Shown piece by piece: positions 43,194-51,233 of a stretch of 64,000 nt of DNA. The first letter of the stretch is position 1; each line of letters starts with the position of its first letter. A program made the position numbers and the translations under genes. Origin of the DNA: Natronocalculus amylovorans. GTDB taxonomy: Archaea > Halobacteriota > Halobacteria > Halobacteriales > Haloferacaceae. The DNA lies in NCBI RefSeq assembly GCF_023638035.1, contig NZ_JAKRVX010000002.1:1-64000 (forward strand), written 5' to 3'. The notes beneath the pieces were generated by a model that saw only the letters and a program-made list of their open reading frames with translations, did no database searches and was not told where the DNA came from.

Positions 43194-44199
43194 AGAACAA
43201 CCCATAACCAAGACACGATTGCGAAACCCGAGTTACGTTGGTGTACTCGTTGTTGTGCTGCTGGTCTGCCTGCTGGGTGTTACAACAGTCGGTGGTGCAG
43301 CAGACTCCGCTACACCAGTAACGCAACAGATGACAGAGAATGAGTCCGTTTCGGAAGACGGATACTATGAGGAGGTTCCAGAACGTGGTGAACCGTATTT
43401 TGAAGCCGCAGCCAGCGATGGTAGTTGGGTTAGCTACGTCAACCCGCGTGATGAATACCGAAGCCCGTATCTTGGAGATGGGTCCGGAAAGATCTGTGTC
43501 GCGCTCTACAATCAGGCAGGTGAGCCGATCGTTGGCGAGTCAGTCCCCGGTACAACGGTGACAGTTCCAACAGGCGACTCCCTGTCATGGCACAGTGCTG
43601 CGGATCCAATGACTGTTCAGTATCCCCTGACAGAGCAGTACTCACGGCCTCTTGATGCAGATCAGTTCGGTACAGCTGATGATCTCCCACAAGGTGATGG
43701 CTATCTCGATAGTCACTGTATTGAGTTCCATGGTCTCCCAGAAGATGGAACAGTTAGCTACGGCGAGGTTGAAATTGATGGACCATACTCAGATCAGATC
43801 GAAGTCGTAGGCTACATTCAACACGCACACAGTGCATGGAACACGGATGTTCATCCGATCGACGATGCGGTCTCATACGAGGACGCTGGTGGGGGATGGA
43901 CCTACGAGCCGGATGCTTCACACGGGCAGGTTGTTGTTGTGCTCCAACTAGCAGAGACAGTCGAGACAGACACTCAAACGCCAACTGAGGAGGCAACTCC
44001 GACTCACACAGAGACACAAACGGATGAAACCCCAACAGATGTGGCAACCGGCGAAGAAAATGACACGCAAACCGAAGCCGTTGCGGGCGCAGACGAATCA
44101 TCGCCTTATGAGCGCCCACGCATCTGGGTGATTCTCGGATTGGCGAGTACAGTGTTGGTCATGGCCGTTGTTGGGTGGTCGATTACACGTCGGGGCTAG
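43186..44199 (+). CDS. Secreted, membrane-anchored surface protein, unknown family
   Basis: A 337-residue protein. A type I signal peptide or N-terminal TM segment lies at about residues 18-40 (VGVLVVVLLVCLLGVTTVGGA). A large folded ectodomain follows (residues 60-265, beta-rich), then a Thr/Glu/Asp-rich linker (about 268-305, TQTPTEEATPTHTETQTDETPTD) typical of haloarchaeal stalks. A C-terminal TM helix plus TRRG ends the chain. No PGF-CTERM motif is visible. Cell-surface location is inferred from this architecture. Confidence 0.75.
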   Translation: MTEEQPITKTRLRNPSYVGVLVVVLLVCLLGVTTVGGAADSATPVTQQMTENESVSEDGYYEEVPERGEPYFEAAASDGSWVSYVNPRDEYRSPYLGDGSGKICVALYNQAGEPIVGESVPGTTVTVPTGDSLSWHSAADPMTVQYPLTEQYSRPLDADQFGTADDLPQGDGYLDSHCIEFHGLPEDGTVSYGEVEIDGPYSDQIEVVGYIQHAHSAWNTDVHPIDDAVSYEDAGGGWTYEPDASHGQVVVVLQLAETVETDTQTPTEEATPTHTETQTDETPTDVATGEENDTQTEAVAGADESSPYERPRIWVILGLASTVLVMAVVGWSITRRG

Positions 44200-44215
44200 T
44201 TCGACCGGTTACCGG

Positions 44216-44518
44216 TTACCGCCACGTTATTCGAACCAAAAAGAGTAGGGCGAGCGTTTCAAGCGCACATAGCAGTGTTACGCCAACCTGGATATCGAGG
44301 TCTGATCGGAGGAACCAGCCGATGAACTCTCCGTGAAATCCATACAGATAGATCCACAGGCTGTTTTGCAAGAGCAAAAACACCGAAAACACCAACAGGC
44401 CAAGCGTATGCGGTGCGCCATGCCGGCGGTAGTTTGGCAGCCAAACGTACACTAACGAGAGCAACAGTACGATATTGACGATCGCTGCAACACGCGCAAT
44501 ATCCAGTAAGAGACTCAT
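44216..44518 (-). CDS. Small multi-TM haloarchaeal membrane protein
   Basis: A 100-residue protein with three hydrophobic helices (about residues 6-27, 38-60 and 75-95) and a YRRHGAPHTLGLL loop. It follows the winged-helix regulator gene on the same strand, 46 bp downstream. I recall regulator/small-membrane-protein pairs of this kind in haloarchaea, where the membrane protein may sense or be regulated. Function unproven. Confidence 0.75.
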   Translation of the reverse strand: MSLLLDIARVAAIVNIVLLLSLVYVWLPNYRRHGAPHTLGLLVFSVFLLLQNSLWIYLYGFHGEFIGWFLRSDLDIQVGVTLLCALETLALLFLVRITWR

Positions 44519-44564
44519 ACGTACCTACCACCATCAACCGCTGTATTGCGTCTTTCCCCACCCA

Positions 44565-44849
44565 TTACTCCTCACCTTCCACTGTGTTGAGTATCCGCTC
44601 AACTGTGTCCCAGTTCTGTTTTGCTTGTTCAGTGAACAGATACACTTCACCATAACCGTTCCCAGCCGACTGGAGAATATTATTCTCGACGAGGATCTTG
44701 AGATGGTGTCGAATTGTGCTATAATCCATCTCAAGCGCGTTCGAGAGCTGATTTGCATTCTGTGGTCGGTGTTCCAGCGCACGAAGCAGTCGGACTCGGG
44801 TTTTTGCCCCTCGTGAGCTTGCAAGCAGGTACCACAGTACACCCTCCAT
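44565..44849 (-). CDS. Winged helix-turn-helix transcriptional regulator (ArsR-like)
   Basis: A 94-residue wHTH regulator, all of it winged-helix: SRGAKTRVRLLRALEHRPQNANQLSNALEMDYSTIRHHLKILVENNIL (helix-turn-helix), then a wing with NGYGEVYLFTEQ. No metal-binding Cys are present, so it is not a classical metal-sensing ArsR. It is the first gene of the pair with the downstream membrane protein (44216-44518) and probably regulates it. Confidence 0.9.
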   Translation of the reverse strand: MEGVLWYLLASSRGAKTRVRLLRALEHRPQNANQLSNALEMDYSTIRHHLKILVENNILQSAGNGYGEVYLFTEQAKQNWDTVERILNTVEGEE

Positions 44850-44952
44850 TCATTTCAACAAACGAGGGGGAACAACCTAAACGCTTGTGTGAACGGAACA
44901 ATTACCGTTCGAACACGACAGCACACATGACAGACTACTTTGAGACTGATTG

Positions 44953-46383
44953 CTATTCGTTGTCCGGCTCCAGATCGACAGCAATCTCAAGATCAAACGC
45001 CTCATCAGCAGGAGCATCTTCAGGCTCGAGATAGCCTGCTGCGAATGCTGTGTACACCCACCCAGCACTCAGTTCAACATCGAATGTTGCAACAACGTCA
45101 CCATCGTTGTCCTCGGTTGCAGGTCGGATCTCAAGTGTGTACGCTCCTTCTGGTACTTCGACAGTTGCCACGTCACCGAAGGCCGCATCTTCGACAAGCA
45201 CGTCGCCTGTCTCTTCGACGGTCACGTCAACTGCTGGTGCATCCGGTGATGCATGGACCACACGGACCCGTGCCATTTCACCAGGATCGGAGAGATCGTC
45301 CTCAAGTAACGCAACCTCGAACGGTTGGTTCTCCTCGGACAGCTCACCGATCGCTGCAGCAGTGTATGCCATTCCACTTTCAAGCGGGACATCCGAATCA
45401 AAGACAACCGTATCCGTATCTCCGGCAGCGGTGATCTTCACCTCATACTCGCCACTTTCGAGTGAGAGGTAGTCGCTCACTGCTCGGAATGGAACATCCT
45501 CTAAGACGGCATCTCCATCGACGTACACATCCACATTTGGTGCGTCAGGGGACATATGTGCTGCTCGGAGTGATGCGTCTGCATCTTCCGCTGGCTCACC
45601 ACCTGAACCAGCGTCAAGCGTGATTTCGAGATCGAAGGCCTCGTCAGCGGGGGCACTGTCAGGGTCAAGGTAGCCAACTGCAAAGGCGGTGTACACACTT
45701 CCCTCTGCAACTGCAACATCGAACGTTGCAACAACGTCACCGTCGTTGTCTTCGGTTGCAGGTCTCACCTCAAGCGTGTATTCGCCTTCTGGGACCGTTA
45801 CTGTGGCTGCATCACCGAAGGCTGCATCTTCGACAAGTACGTCACCCGTCTCTTCGACGGTCACGTCGACTGCTGGTGCATCTGGAGATGCGTGAACGAC
45901 ACGTACTCGTGCTTCATCGCCTGGATCGGAGAGATCGTCCTCAAGAACCAGTGGGGAGAACGGATGATTCTCCTCAGAAAGCTCACCGATCGCGGCAACC
46001 GTAAAGTCGCCTTCCGGTACGTCTAGTGTATCCTCGAATGCAACCGTATCAGGGTCGCCTGCAGCGGTGATTGTCACCTCATAGCTTCCGACAGGAAGAT
46101 CGAGATACTCACTCACTGCACGGAACGGAACATCCTCGAGGATGGCGTCGCCATCAACGTAGACATCGACGTCCGGCGCATCCGGTGAGAGATGCGCGAC
46201 GCGAACCGTTGCCTCCTCTTCGGGCTCGGGCGTCTCTTCGGGCGTCTCAGTTTCTGTCGGCTCTGGCTCGGTATCACCGTTTCCAGATCCATTCCCATTG
46301 TCTGCACCGCTACATCCAGCAAGCGTTCCAACGAGAACCACACCACTAGCAGTAAGTACTGCACGTCGTTTTATATCAACCAT
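44953..46383 (-). CDS. DUF4397 Tat lipoprotein with an internal tandem duplication
   Basis: A 476-residue secreted lipoprotein. The signal DIKRRAVLTASGVVLVGTLAGCSG has paired Arg (Tat) and a lipobox LAGC. A Gly/Asn/Glu/Thr/Pro-rich linker (about residues 28-58) follows. Then come two near-identical blocks of about 200 residues each (about 60-256 and 272-470), each with two DUF4397 units starting VRVAHLSPDAPDVDVYVDGDAIL-like and VRVVHASPDAPAVDVTVEETGDV-like. It is probably anchored to the outer leaflet, function unknown. The start at 46383 (MVDIKRR) was preferred to a GTG-type start at 46392. Confidence 0.9.
   Translation of the reverse strand: MVDIKRRAVLTASGVVLVGTLAGCSGADNGNGSGNGDTEPEPTETETPEETPEPEEEATVRVAHLSPDAPDVDVYVDGDAILEDVPFRAVSEYLDLPVGSYEVTITAAGDPDTVAFEDTLDVPEGDFTVAAIGELSEENHPFSPLVLEDDLSDPGDEARVRVVHASPDAPAVDVTVEETGDVLVEDAAFGDAATVTVPEGEYTLEVRPATEDNDGDVVATFDVAVAEGSVYTAFAVGYLDPDSAPADEAFDLEITLDAGSGGEPAEDADASLRAAHMSPDAPNVDVYVDGDAVLEDVPFRAVSDYLSLESGEYEVKITAAGDTDTVVFDSDVPLESGMAYTAAAIGELSEENQPFEVALLEDDLSDPGEMARVRVVHASPDAPAVDVTVEETGDVLVEDAAFGDVATVEVPEGAYTLEIRPATEDNDGDVVATFDVELSAGWVYTAFAAGYLEPEDAPADEAFDLEIAVDLEPDNE
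44968..46206 (-). repeat. Tandem DNA duplication inside the DUF4397 gene
   Basis: The two halves of the gene, about 45616-46206 (first protein repeat) and 44968-45570 (second), encode closely similar protein segments, and shared runs such as ATEDNDGDVVATFDV and DDLSDPG occur in both. The junction is a short Gly/Ala/Glu/Asp linker. DNA similarity is high at many positions but differs at many third bases, so the duplication is not very recent. Confidence 0.7.
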
Positions 46384-46603
46384 AACGGTCACCTATCGAT
46401 ACGGTTGACACATATATGACATATTTCCCAACTTCAACCCAAGTACCTCCGAGTTTATTCCAAAATTGCTCCAAAATGTTGTGAGTAGTTGGTATTAATC
46501 TGTCTGTAAGTAGTAAATATAGATTAGTTGACTACAGAATGTTGTCTGCCGATACTCATATTATACCGTTATCAGTCATATTTTATTGCTTCCGTTGTTT
46601 GCC

Positions 46604-47869
46604 ATGCACATGACTCCGCACGCACCGGACATACAGGAGACAATTGCGATGTCTTCGGAGCCATCGAATCCGTTCACAGAGTTACCACCAAGCGAGTGGC
46701 GGAACGTATTCTTTGCACTCCCTGAAGAGGTACAAGAACATCTTGTCGTTGACATGAGCCAGTCTGAGTTGGAGACGTTTATCGACCGGCTCGATCCGGA
46801 CGAGGTGACTGCAGTTCTTTGGTTTACTGATGAAGAGACACGTGAAGCGCTGCTGGCCACCCTTGATAATACACGCCGTGAAAAAGTCGATTTTTTGCTC
46901 TCTTTTAGCCCCGAAAGTGCGGCCGGGTTGATGAGCCTCGACTACGTCACTGTCGATGAAAAACAGGAATTCTCCGAAGTGATTGAACGCGTTCGTCGAT
47001 TCGAAGACAGAACGGGCGAGGTTCCGACGATCTTTGTGACTGCCGATGGAAAATTACAAGGCGAACTTCCCGGTGCAGTGCTGTCCGTGGCCGACGACGA
47101 AACTGAGACGCTCACCGACTATGTCCGAGAGACACCGCACATCCGCTACGATCGTGATGACGAGGAAGTCATTGAAGTGTTCAAACAAAACCCTGAGCGT
47201 GCCGTTGCTGTACTCGATGAAGACGAAGATATTCTCGGTGTAATTCATGCCGAAGACCTGTTACGGATGGTCGAACAGGCACGGGGTGAGACGCTGTATG
47301 AGTTCACGGGCGTCGCTGAAGAAGAAAGCGTTCTTGACGGTCCGGGAGCGAAGGTGCGCCGACGATATAAATGGTTGATCCTCAACCTCGGAACCGCGTT
47401 CATGGCCGCAGCGGTAGTTGGTTTGTTCGAGTCAACGATCGCGGCGGTCGCAATCTTGGCAGCATACATGCCAGTTGTTGCGGGAATGGGTGGTAATGCA
47501 GGCACACAAGCGATGGCGGTCACTGTTCGTGGGGTTTCACTCGGTGAAGTATCGCTCAACACTGGCAAGCGTGTCATCTTCAATGAAGTTGTTGCTGGTG
47601 CCGTCAATGGTATGATCACTGGGTTGCTCGTTGCTGTGATCGCAATCGCTTTTTCCTTCGGCGAGTTTGGTCTCTTACTCGGGGCAGTTATCGGCATCTC
47701 AATGGTCGCAAACCTTGTTATTGCGGGCTTCTTCGGTGCACTCACCCCACTGATACTCGATCGAATAGGATACGATCCCGCCACGTCTGCGACGATCTTT
47801 ATAACCACCGCCACTGATGTGCTTGGCTTTTTCGTCTTCCTCGGACTGGCGCAGGCAGTCCTGTTGTAA
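46604..47869 (+). CDS. mgtE: MgtE-type magnesium transporter
   Basis: A 421-residue Mg2+ channel/transporter. The N-terminal MgtE_N domain (about residues 10-115: LPEEVQEHLVVDMSQSELETFIDRLDPDEVT) is followed by paired CBS-like domains (about 115-235). The C-terminal membrane domain of about five helices contains the pore signature PVVAGMGGNAGTQAMAV. The CBS/N domains sense Mg2+. Start ATG 46604 (MHMTPHAPD) is chosen; ATG 46649 (MSSEPSNP) is also possible. Confidence 0.93.
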   Translation: MHMTPHAPDIQETIAMSSEPSNPFTELPPSEWRNVFFALPEEVQEHLVVDMSQSELETFIDRLDPDEVTAVLWFTDEETREALLATLDNTRREKVDFLLSFSPESAAGLMSLDYVTVDEKQEFSEVIERVRRFEDRTGEVPTIFVTADGKLQGELPGAVLSVADDETETLTDYVRETPHIRYDRDDEEVIEVFKQNPERAVAVLDEDEDILGVIHAEDLLRMVEQARGETLYEFTGVAEEESVLDGPGAKVRRRYKWLILNLGTAFMAAAVVGLFESTIAAVAILAAYMPVVAGMGGNAGTQAMAVTVRGVSLGEVSLNTGKRVIFNEVVAGAVNGMITGLLVAVIAIAFSFGEFGLLLGAVIGISMVANLVIAGFFGALTPLILDRIGYDPATSATIFITTATDVLGFFVFLGLAQAVLL

Positions 47870-47934
47870 GCAACTGAGACACTCCGGTTGCTAAACGTAC
47901 TTTTTTACTCTGGTGACTTCAGTCTAAAATGTTA

Positions 47935-48116
47935 CCCAGGACACTAACGTCCAGCATCATCCCGAGGCGGCATGCCGCGTCAGCCGGGAAACCCTCGTGC
48001 CAGGTAGTTGCGTTACGGTGCAACGGCCGTCTGTTGCGCGCCTGGGTTCTCCGTGCGGTCATCGCTCCCATCTGGGACTACTACGCCGGGGACTAGGGCA
48101 CGCAAACGTACGTTGA
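47935..48116. other. GC-rich structured non-coding stretch between mgtE and nhaC
   Basis: Distinctly GC-rich relative to the neighbourhood. It holds several potential stems: the palindrome GCGGCATGCCGC (47967-47978), GTTGC/GCAAC (48007-48011/48020-48024) enclosed by CCAGG (48000-48004) and CCTGG (48041-48045), and CGAGG/CCTCG around 47963-47997. No convincing ORF on either strand. It may be an RNA gene or a mobile-element remnant; RNase P and SRP RNA signatures were not seen. Confidence 0.4.
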
Positions 48117-48146
48117 CGGTGACGGTGTATATCATTTCCGTCACCG
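48117..48146. terminator. Inverted repeat at the 3' end of nhaC
   Basis: CGGTGACGG (48117-48125) and CCGTCACCG (48138-48146) form a perfect 9-bp stem with a 12-nt AT-rich loop, overlapping the 3' end of nhaC. It lies between convergent genes. Without a clear T-run on either strand it may be a terminator, an RNA-processing hairpin or an mRNA 3'-end protector. Confidence 0.4.
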
Positions 48147-49739
48147 ACTGTCTTCATTCTGCTCGGTGCGGTCGGCAGCAACTGCGACTGGTGTCACTCC
48201 TTTTCGCCGTGCATCTACTGTCGAGAGTCCATACACAAGCCCAACGAGCAGCACCACACCGATCGGCAACAGGATGAACATCGAAATCCCCGTTGTGCCC
48301 CATACAATAAGCAGTCCGATCGCCACAACCGCGACGGTCACCGCGTAATACATCTGTGTGCGGACGTGATCGATCAGATCTGCACCGGTAAAGGTTGACG
48401 ATAGCACTGTCGTGTCTGAAATCGGAGATGTGTGATCGCCGAAGATTGCGCCAGAGAAGATCGTTCCAACAACTGCTGCAACCATTGTATGGTCTCCAGT
48501 AAGTGACCATGCCACTGGAATTGCGATCGGTGTCAAAATCCCCATTGTTCCCCACGAAGTGCCAGTTGAAAACGCAATAAACGCCGCAAGGAGCAACACA
48601 ACAGCGGGTAACAGCGCCGGTGGCAGCGTCTCATCTGCAATGGCTGCAACATACGCACCAGTCTCTAGTGCGGAGACAACCTCACCGATCGACCACGCAA
48701 GTACCAAAATCGTCACTGCAGTCAGCATGAGGCCAAAGCCATCAACAACGGTCTCGACTGCATCTCCGATCGAAAGCAACCCATACACAAGCCCAATCAC
48801 GATTGCACTGACAATCATTGCAAATGAGCCATACACCAACGCAGCAGCGTAATCTGCATCAACGATCGCCCCCTGCAGGTCAGCAGCACCGGCAGCATAG
48901 CCAGTCCAGACTGCGGTTGAGAGTGTTACGACGAGCAAGACACCAATCGGGACAAAGAACGATCGGAGCATCGGATTCTCAATATTCGGCTCTCCAAGCT
49001 CTGCTTCAACATCCTGCATTGGCCGTGCACCCTCACGGTTCACATTACCGGACTGCCAGGATCGGTGTTCTGCGGTCAGCATCTCACCAAAATCACGCCG
49101 CGAGATGACAATTAGAGCGACCATAAAGATCGCAAGCAGCGAATACGCATTGAACGGGATCGACTGAATAAATACCTCAAACGCTGCTGGATGCTCGCCA
49201 GGTTCGAAGCCTGCTTCCGCATACCCATCACCGATCAACGAGAGCTGAAAGGCAACCCACGAGGAGATTCCAAGGGTTGCAACCGGGGCAGCCGTAGAAT
49301 CGACAATATATGAGAGCTTTTCGCGAGAGACGCGCATGTGATCTGAGACATCTTTAATTGAAGAGCCAACGATCGCCGTATTTGCGTAATCATCAAAGAA
49401 CATTGCAATACCGAGAACCCATGCCGCAAGCCCAACCTTCCGTTGGGAATCAAGCCGATCGATCGCCCAATCGCGGATCGCATAGGAGCCACCCAATCGC
49501 CACAAAAACGCCACGCCAGCGCCCAAAAAGAGGGTGAACATGAGAATTTGAACGTGGAACTCGTCAGCGATCGCCGCAACGATCCAGTCAAACGTCTGTA
49601 CCAGTCCCACACTCCCAGTGAAGATCACACCTCCTGACCAGACACCTAAAAAGAGTGCAAGGATCGCTTTTCGGGTGACGATCGCCAGTATAATTGCCAA
49701 CAGCGGTGGTACCAACGATAGTGCGCCAAACTCAGACAT
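48141..49739 (-). CDS. nhaC: Na+/H+ antiporter, NhaC family
   Basis: A 532-residue antiporter with about twelve to thirteen hydrophobic segments. Hallmarks are MFFDDYANTAIVGSSIKDVSDHMRVSREKLSYIVDSTAAPVATL and AFSTGTSWGTMGILTPIAIPV, then SGAIFGDHTSPISDTTVLSSTFTGADLIDHVRTQM. These match the NhaC/MleN-like group (PF03553). It should extrude Na+ or exchange malate/lactate with Na+/H+. Confidence 0.93.
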   Translation of the reverse strand: MSEFGALSLVPPLLAIILAIVTRKAILALFLGVWSGGVIFTGSVGLVQTFDWIVAAIADEFHVQILMFTLFLGAGVAFLWRLGGSYAIRDWAIDRLDSQRKVGLAAWVLGIAMFFDDYANTAIVGSSIKDVSDHMRVSREKLSYIVDSTAAPVATLGISSWVAFQLSLIGDGYAEAGFEPGEHPAAFEVFIQSIPFNAYSLLAIFMVALIVISRRDFGEMLTAEHRSWQSGNVNREGARPMQDVEAELGEPNIENPMLRSFFVPIGVLLVVTLSTAVWTGYAAGAADLQGAIVDADYAAALVYGSFAMIVSAIVIGLVYGLLSIGDAVETVVDGFGLMLTAVTILVLAWSIGEVVSALETGAYVAAIADETLPPALLPAVVLLLAAFIAFSTGTSWGTMGILTPIAIPVAWSLTGDHTMVAAVVGTIFSGAIFGDHTSPISDTTVLSSTFTGADLIDHVRTQMYYAVTVAVVAIGLLIVWGTTGISMFILLPIGVVLLVGLVYGLSTVDARRKGVTPVAVAADRTEQNEDSR

Positions 49740-49965
49740 GCTGACTATGTCACTGTGTTTCGTGGTAACACTTTTTCAGCAAAGCAATACAGTCAATTCA
49801 GAAAAACGTACCACTTGCCGTTAGTTTATCAGCGCGAATCGGCCTTCGATATAAAATGTAATATTTTGAGCGGTAGATGCCGATGATTCTGTCAACCTTC
49901 CCGATTTTTTGGTGAAAAAGGCGCGAATCCGAACCCACTTATCCCATGCCACCCATCCACATACA

Positions 49966-51006
49966 ATGACAGTACGAGTCGGTATTCTCGGTGCAACGGG
50001 CGCAGTCGGACAGCGGTTCATCCAGCTCCTCGACGGGCACCCAACGTTTGAAATCGGAGCGCTCACTGCAAGCAAAGCAAGTGCAGGTAAAACCTACAAA
50101 GAAGCGGCAAAATGGCGCGTGAGCACGCCAATCCCGGAGGATGTCGCAGAGATTGTGGTCGGACGAACAGACCCTGCTGACGTTCCGGATGATATTGATC
50201 TGCTGTTTTCCTCGCTTCCATCAGGTGTTGCCGCAGAGGTTGAACCGCAGTTCCTCGAAGAAGGATTTGTTATTTCATCGAACTCTTCGAACGATCGAAT
50301 GGCCGAAGATGTTCCGTTGACGATCCCAGAAATTAACGGTGATCACCTCGGCCTCATTGAAGTCCAGCGCGATAACCGTGGCTGGGATGGCGCACTCATT
50401 AAAAACCCAAACTGCTCAACGATCACGATGGTGCCGACGCTTGCAGCGCTTGATGAGTTTGGGCTCGATCGCGTGCACGTCACAACGCTTCAGGCAGTCT
50501 CTGGTGCAGGCTACTCAGGCGTAACGTCAATGGAGATCATTGATAACGCAATTCCACATATCGGTGGCGAGGAGCCAAAGATGGAGACGGAATCGCGCAA
50601 GCTGCTTGGATCCTTCGATGGTGCAGAGCTGTCGATGCACGGTGCAGAAGTAAACGCCTCCTGTAACCGAATCCCAACGCTTGATGGCCATCTCGAAAGC
50701 GTCTTTGTTGATCTTGCAGACGACGTCACACCGGAAGATGCTCGCAACGCAATGGAGAACTATCCCGGAATTGATCTTCCAAGCGCACCTGAACAGCTTA
50801 TTCATGTCTTTGGTGAGGATCAACCGGATCGCCCACAGCCACGACTCGATCGCGATCGAGAGAACGGAATGCAGATCTCCGCAGGGGGCATTACGGAGAC
50901 GCCACAAGGCCTCAAATACAACTGTTTAGCACATAACACAGTTCGCGGCGCAGCCGGTGCAAGCGTGCTCAACGGTGAGCTGCTTGTTGAAGAAGGCTGG
51001 ATCTAA
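49966..51006 (+). CDS. asd: Aspartate-semialdehyde dehydrogenase
   Basis: A 346-residue NADPH enzyme of lysine/threonine/methionine synthesis. NADP loop VGILGATGAVGQRFIQLL is at residues 5-22. Catalytic Cys is in IKNPNCSTITMVPTLAAL (about residue 148), and the His is near the C-terminal half. It is of the archaeal type. Start ATG 49966 (MTVRVG) is preferred to the upstream frame because homologues begin here. Monocistronic. Confidence 0.95.
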   Translation: MTVRVGILGATGAVGQRFIQLLDGHPTFEIGALTASKASAGKTYKEAAKWRVSTPIPEDVAEIVVGRTDPADVPDDIDLLFSSLPSGVAAEVEPQFLEEGFVISSNSSNDRMAEDVPLTIPEINGDHLGLIEVQRDNRGWDGALIKNPNCSTITMVPTLAALDEFGLDRVHVTTLQAVSGAGYSGVTSMEIIDNAIPHIGGEEPKMETESRKLLGSFDGAELSMHGAEVNASCNRIPTLDGHLESVFVDLADDVTPEDARNAMENYPGIDLPSAPEQLIHVFGEDQPDRPQPRLDRDRENGMQISAGGITETPQGLKYNCLAHNTVRGAAGASVLNGELLVEEGWI

Positions 51007-51011
51007 CGCTG

Positions 51012-51137
51012 TTAAAAAAAGATGTGAATAGCGACGACAAAGGCGATCGAAATACAAATGATAAACAAGATTACAACTGCTGTCGTCGATAGCATCCCAC
51101 GTTCATCGTTCTCCATCAGCTGTTGACCCGAATTCAT
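51012..51137 (-). CDS. Possible small single-TM protein
   Basis: A 41-residue ORF with one hydrophobic helix (STTAVVILFIICISIAFVVAIHIFF) after a short polar N-terminus. It lies at the 3' side of asd on the opposite strand. The extent of the start (ATG 51137 or 51116) is unclear. No family recognised. Short and unsupported by context, so it may be a chance ORF. Confidence 0.35.
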   Translation of the reverse strand: MNSGQQLMENDERGMLSTTAVVILFIICISIAFVVAIHIFF

Positions 51138-51233
51138 AGATAGCGAAACCACGGCAGTGTATATCATCGGGTAGACTGCATCGCATATTAATATGATATG
51201 CACCGATTCTCAGATTATATAACTGGGCCCATC

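Noticed and set aside
47935-48116. RNase P RNA or SRP (7S) RNA in the GC-rich gap
   Set aside because: I looked for the RNase P conserved GAGGAAAGTCC-type and AGAAnnnGG-type blocks and for the SRP GGAA-tetraloop S-domain, and found none. Left as an unassigned structured region.
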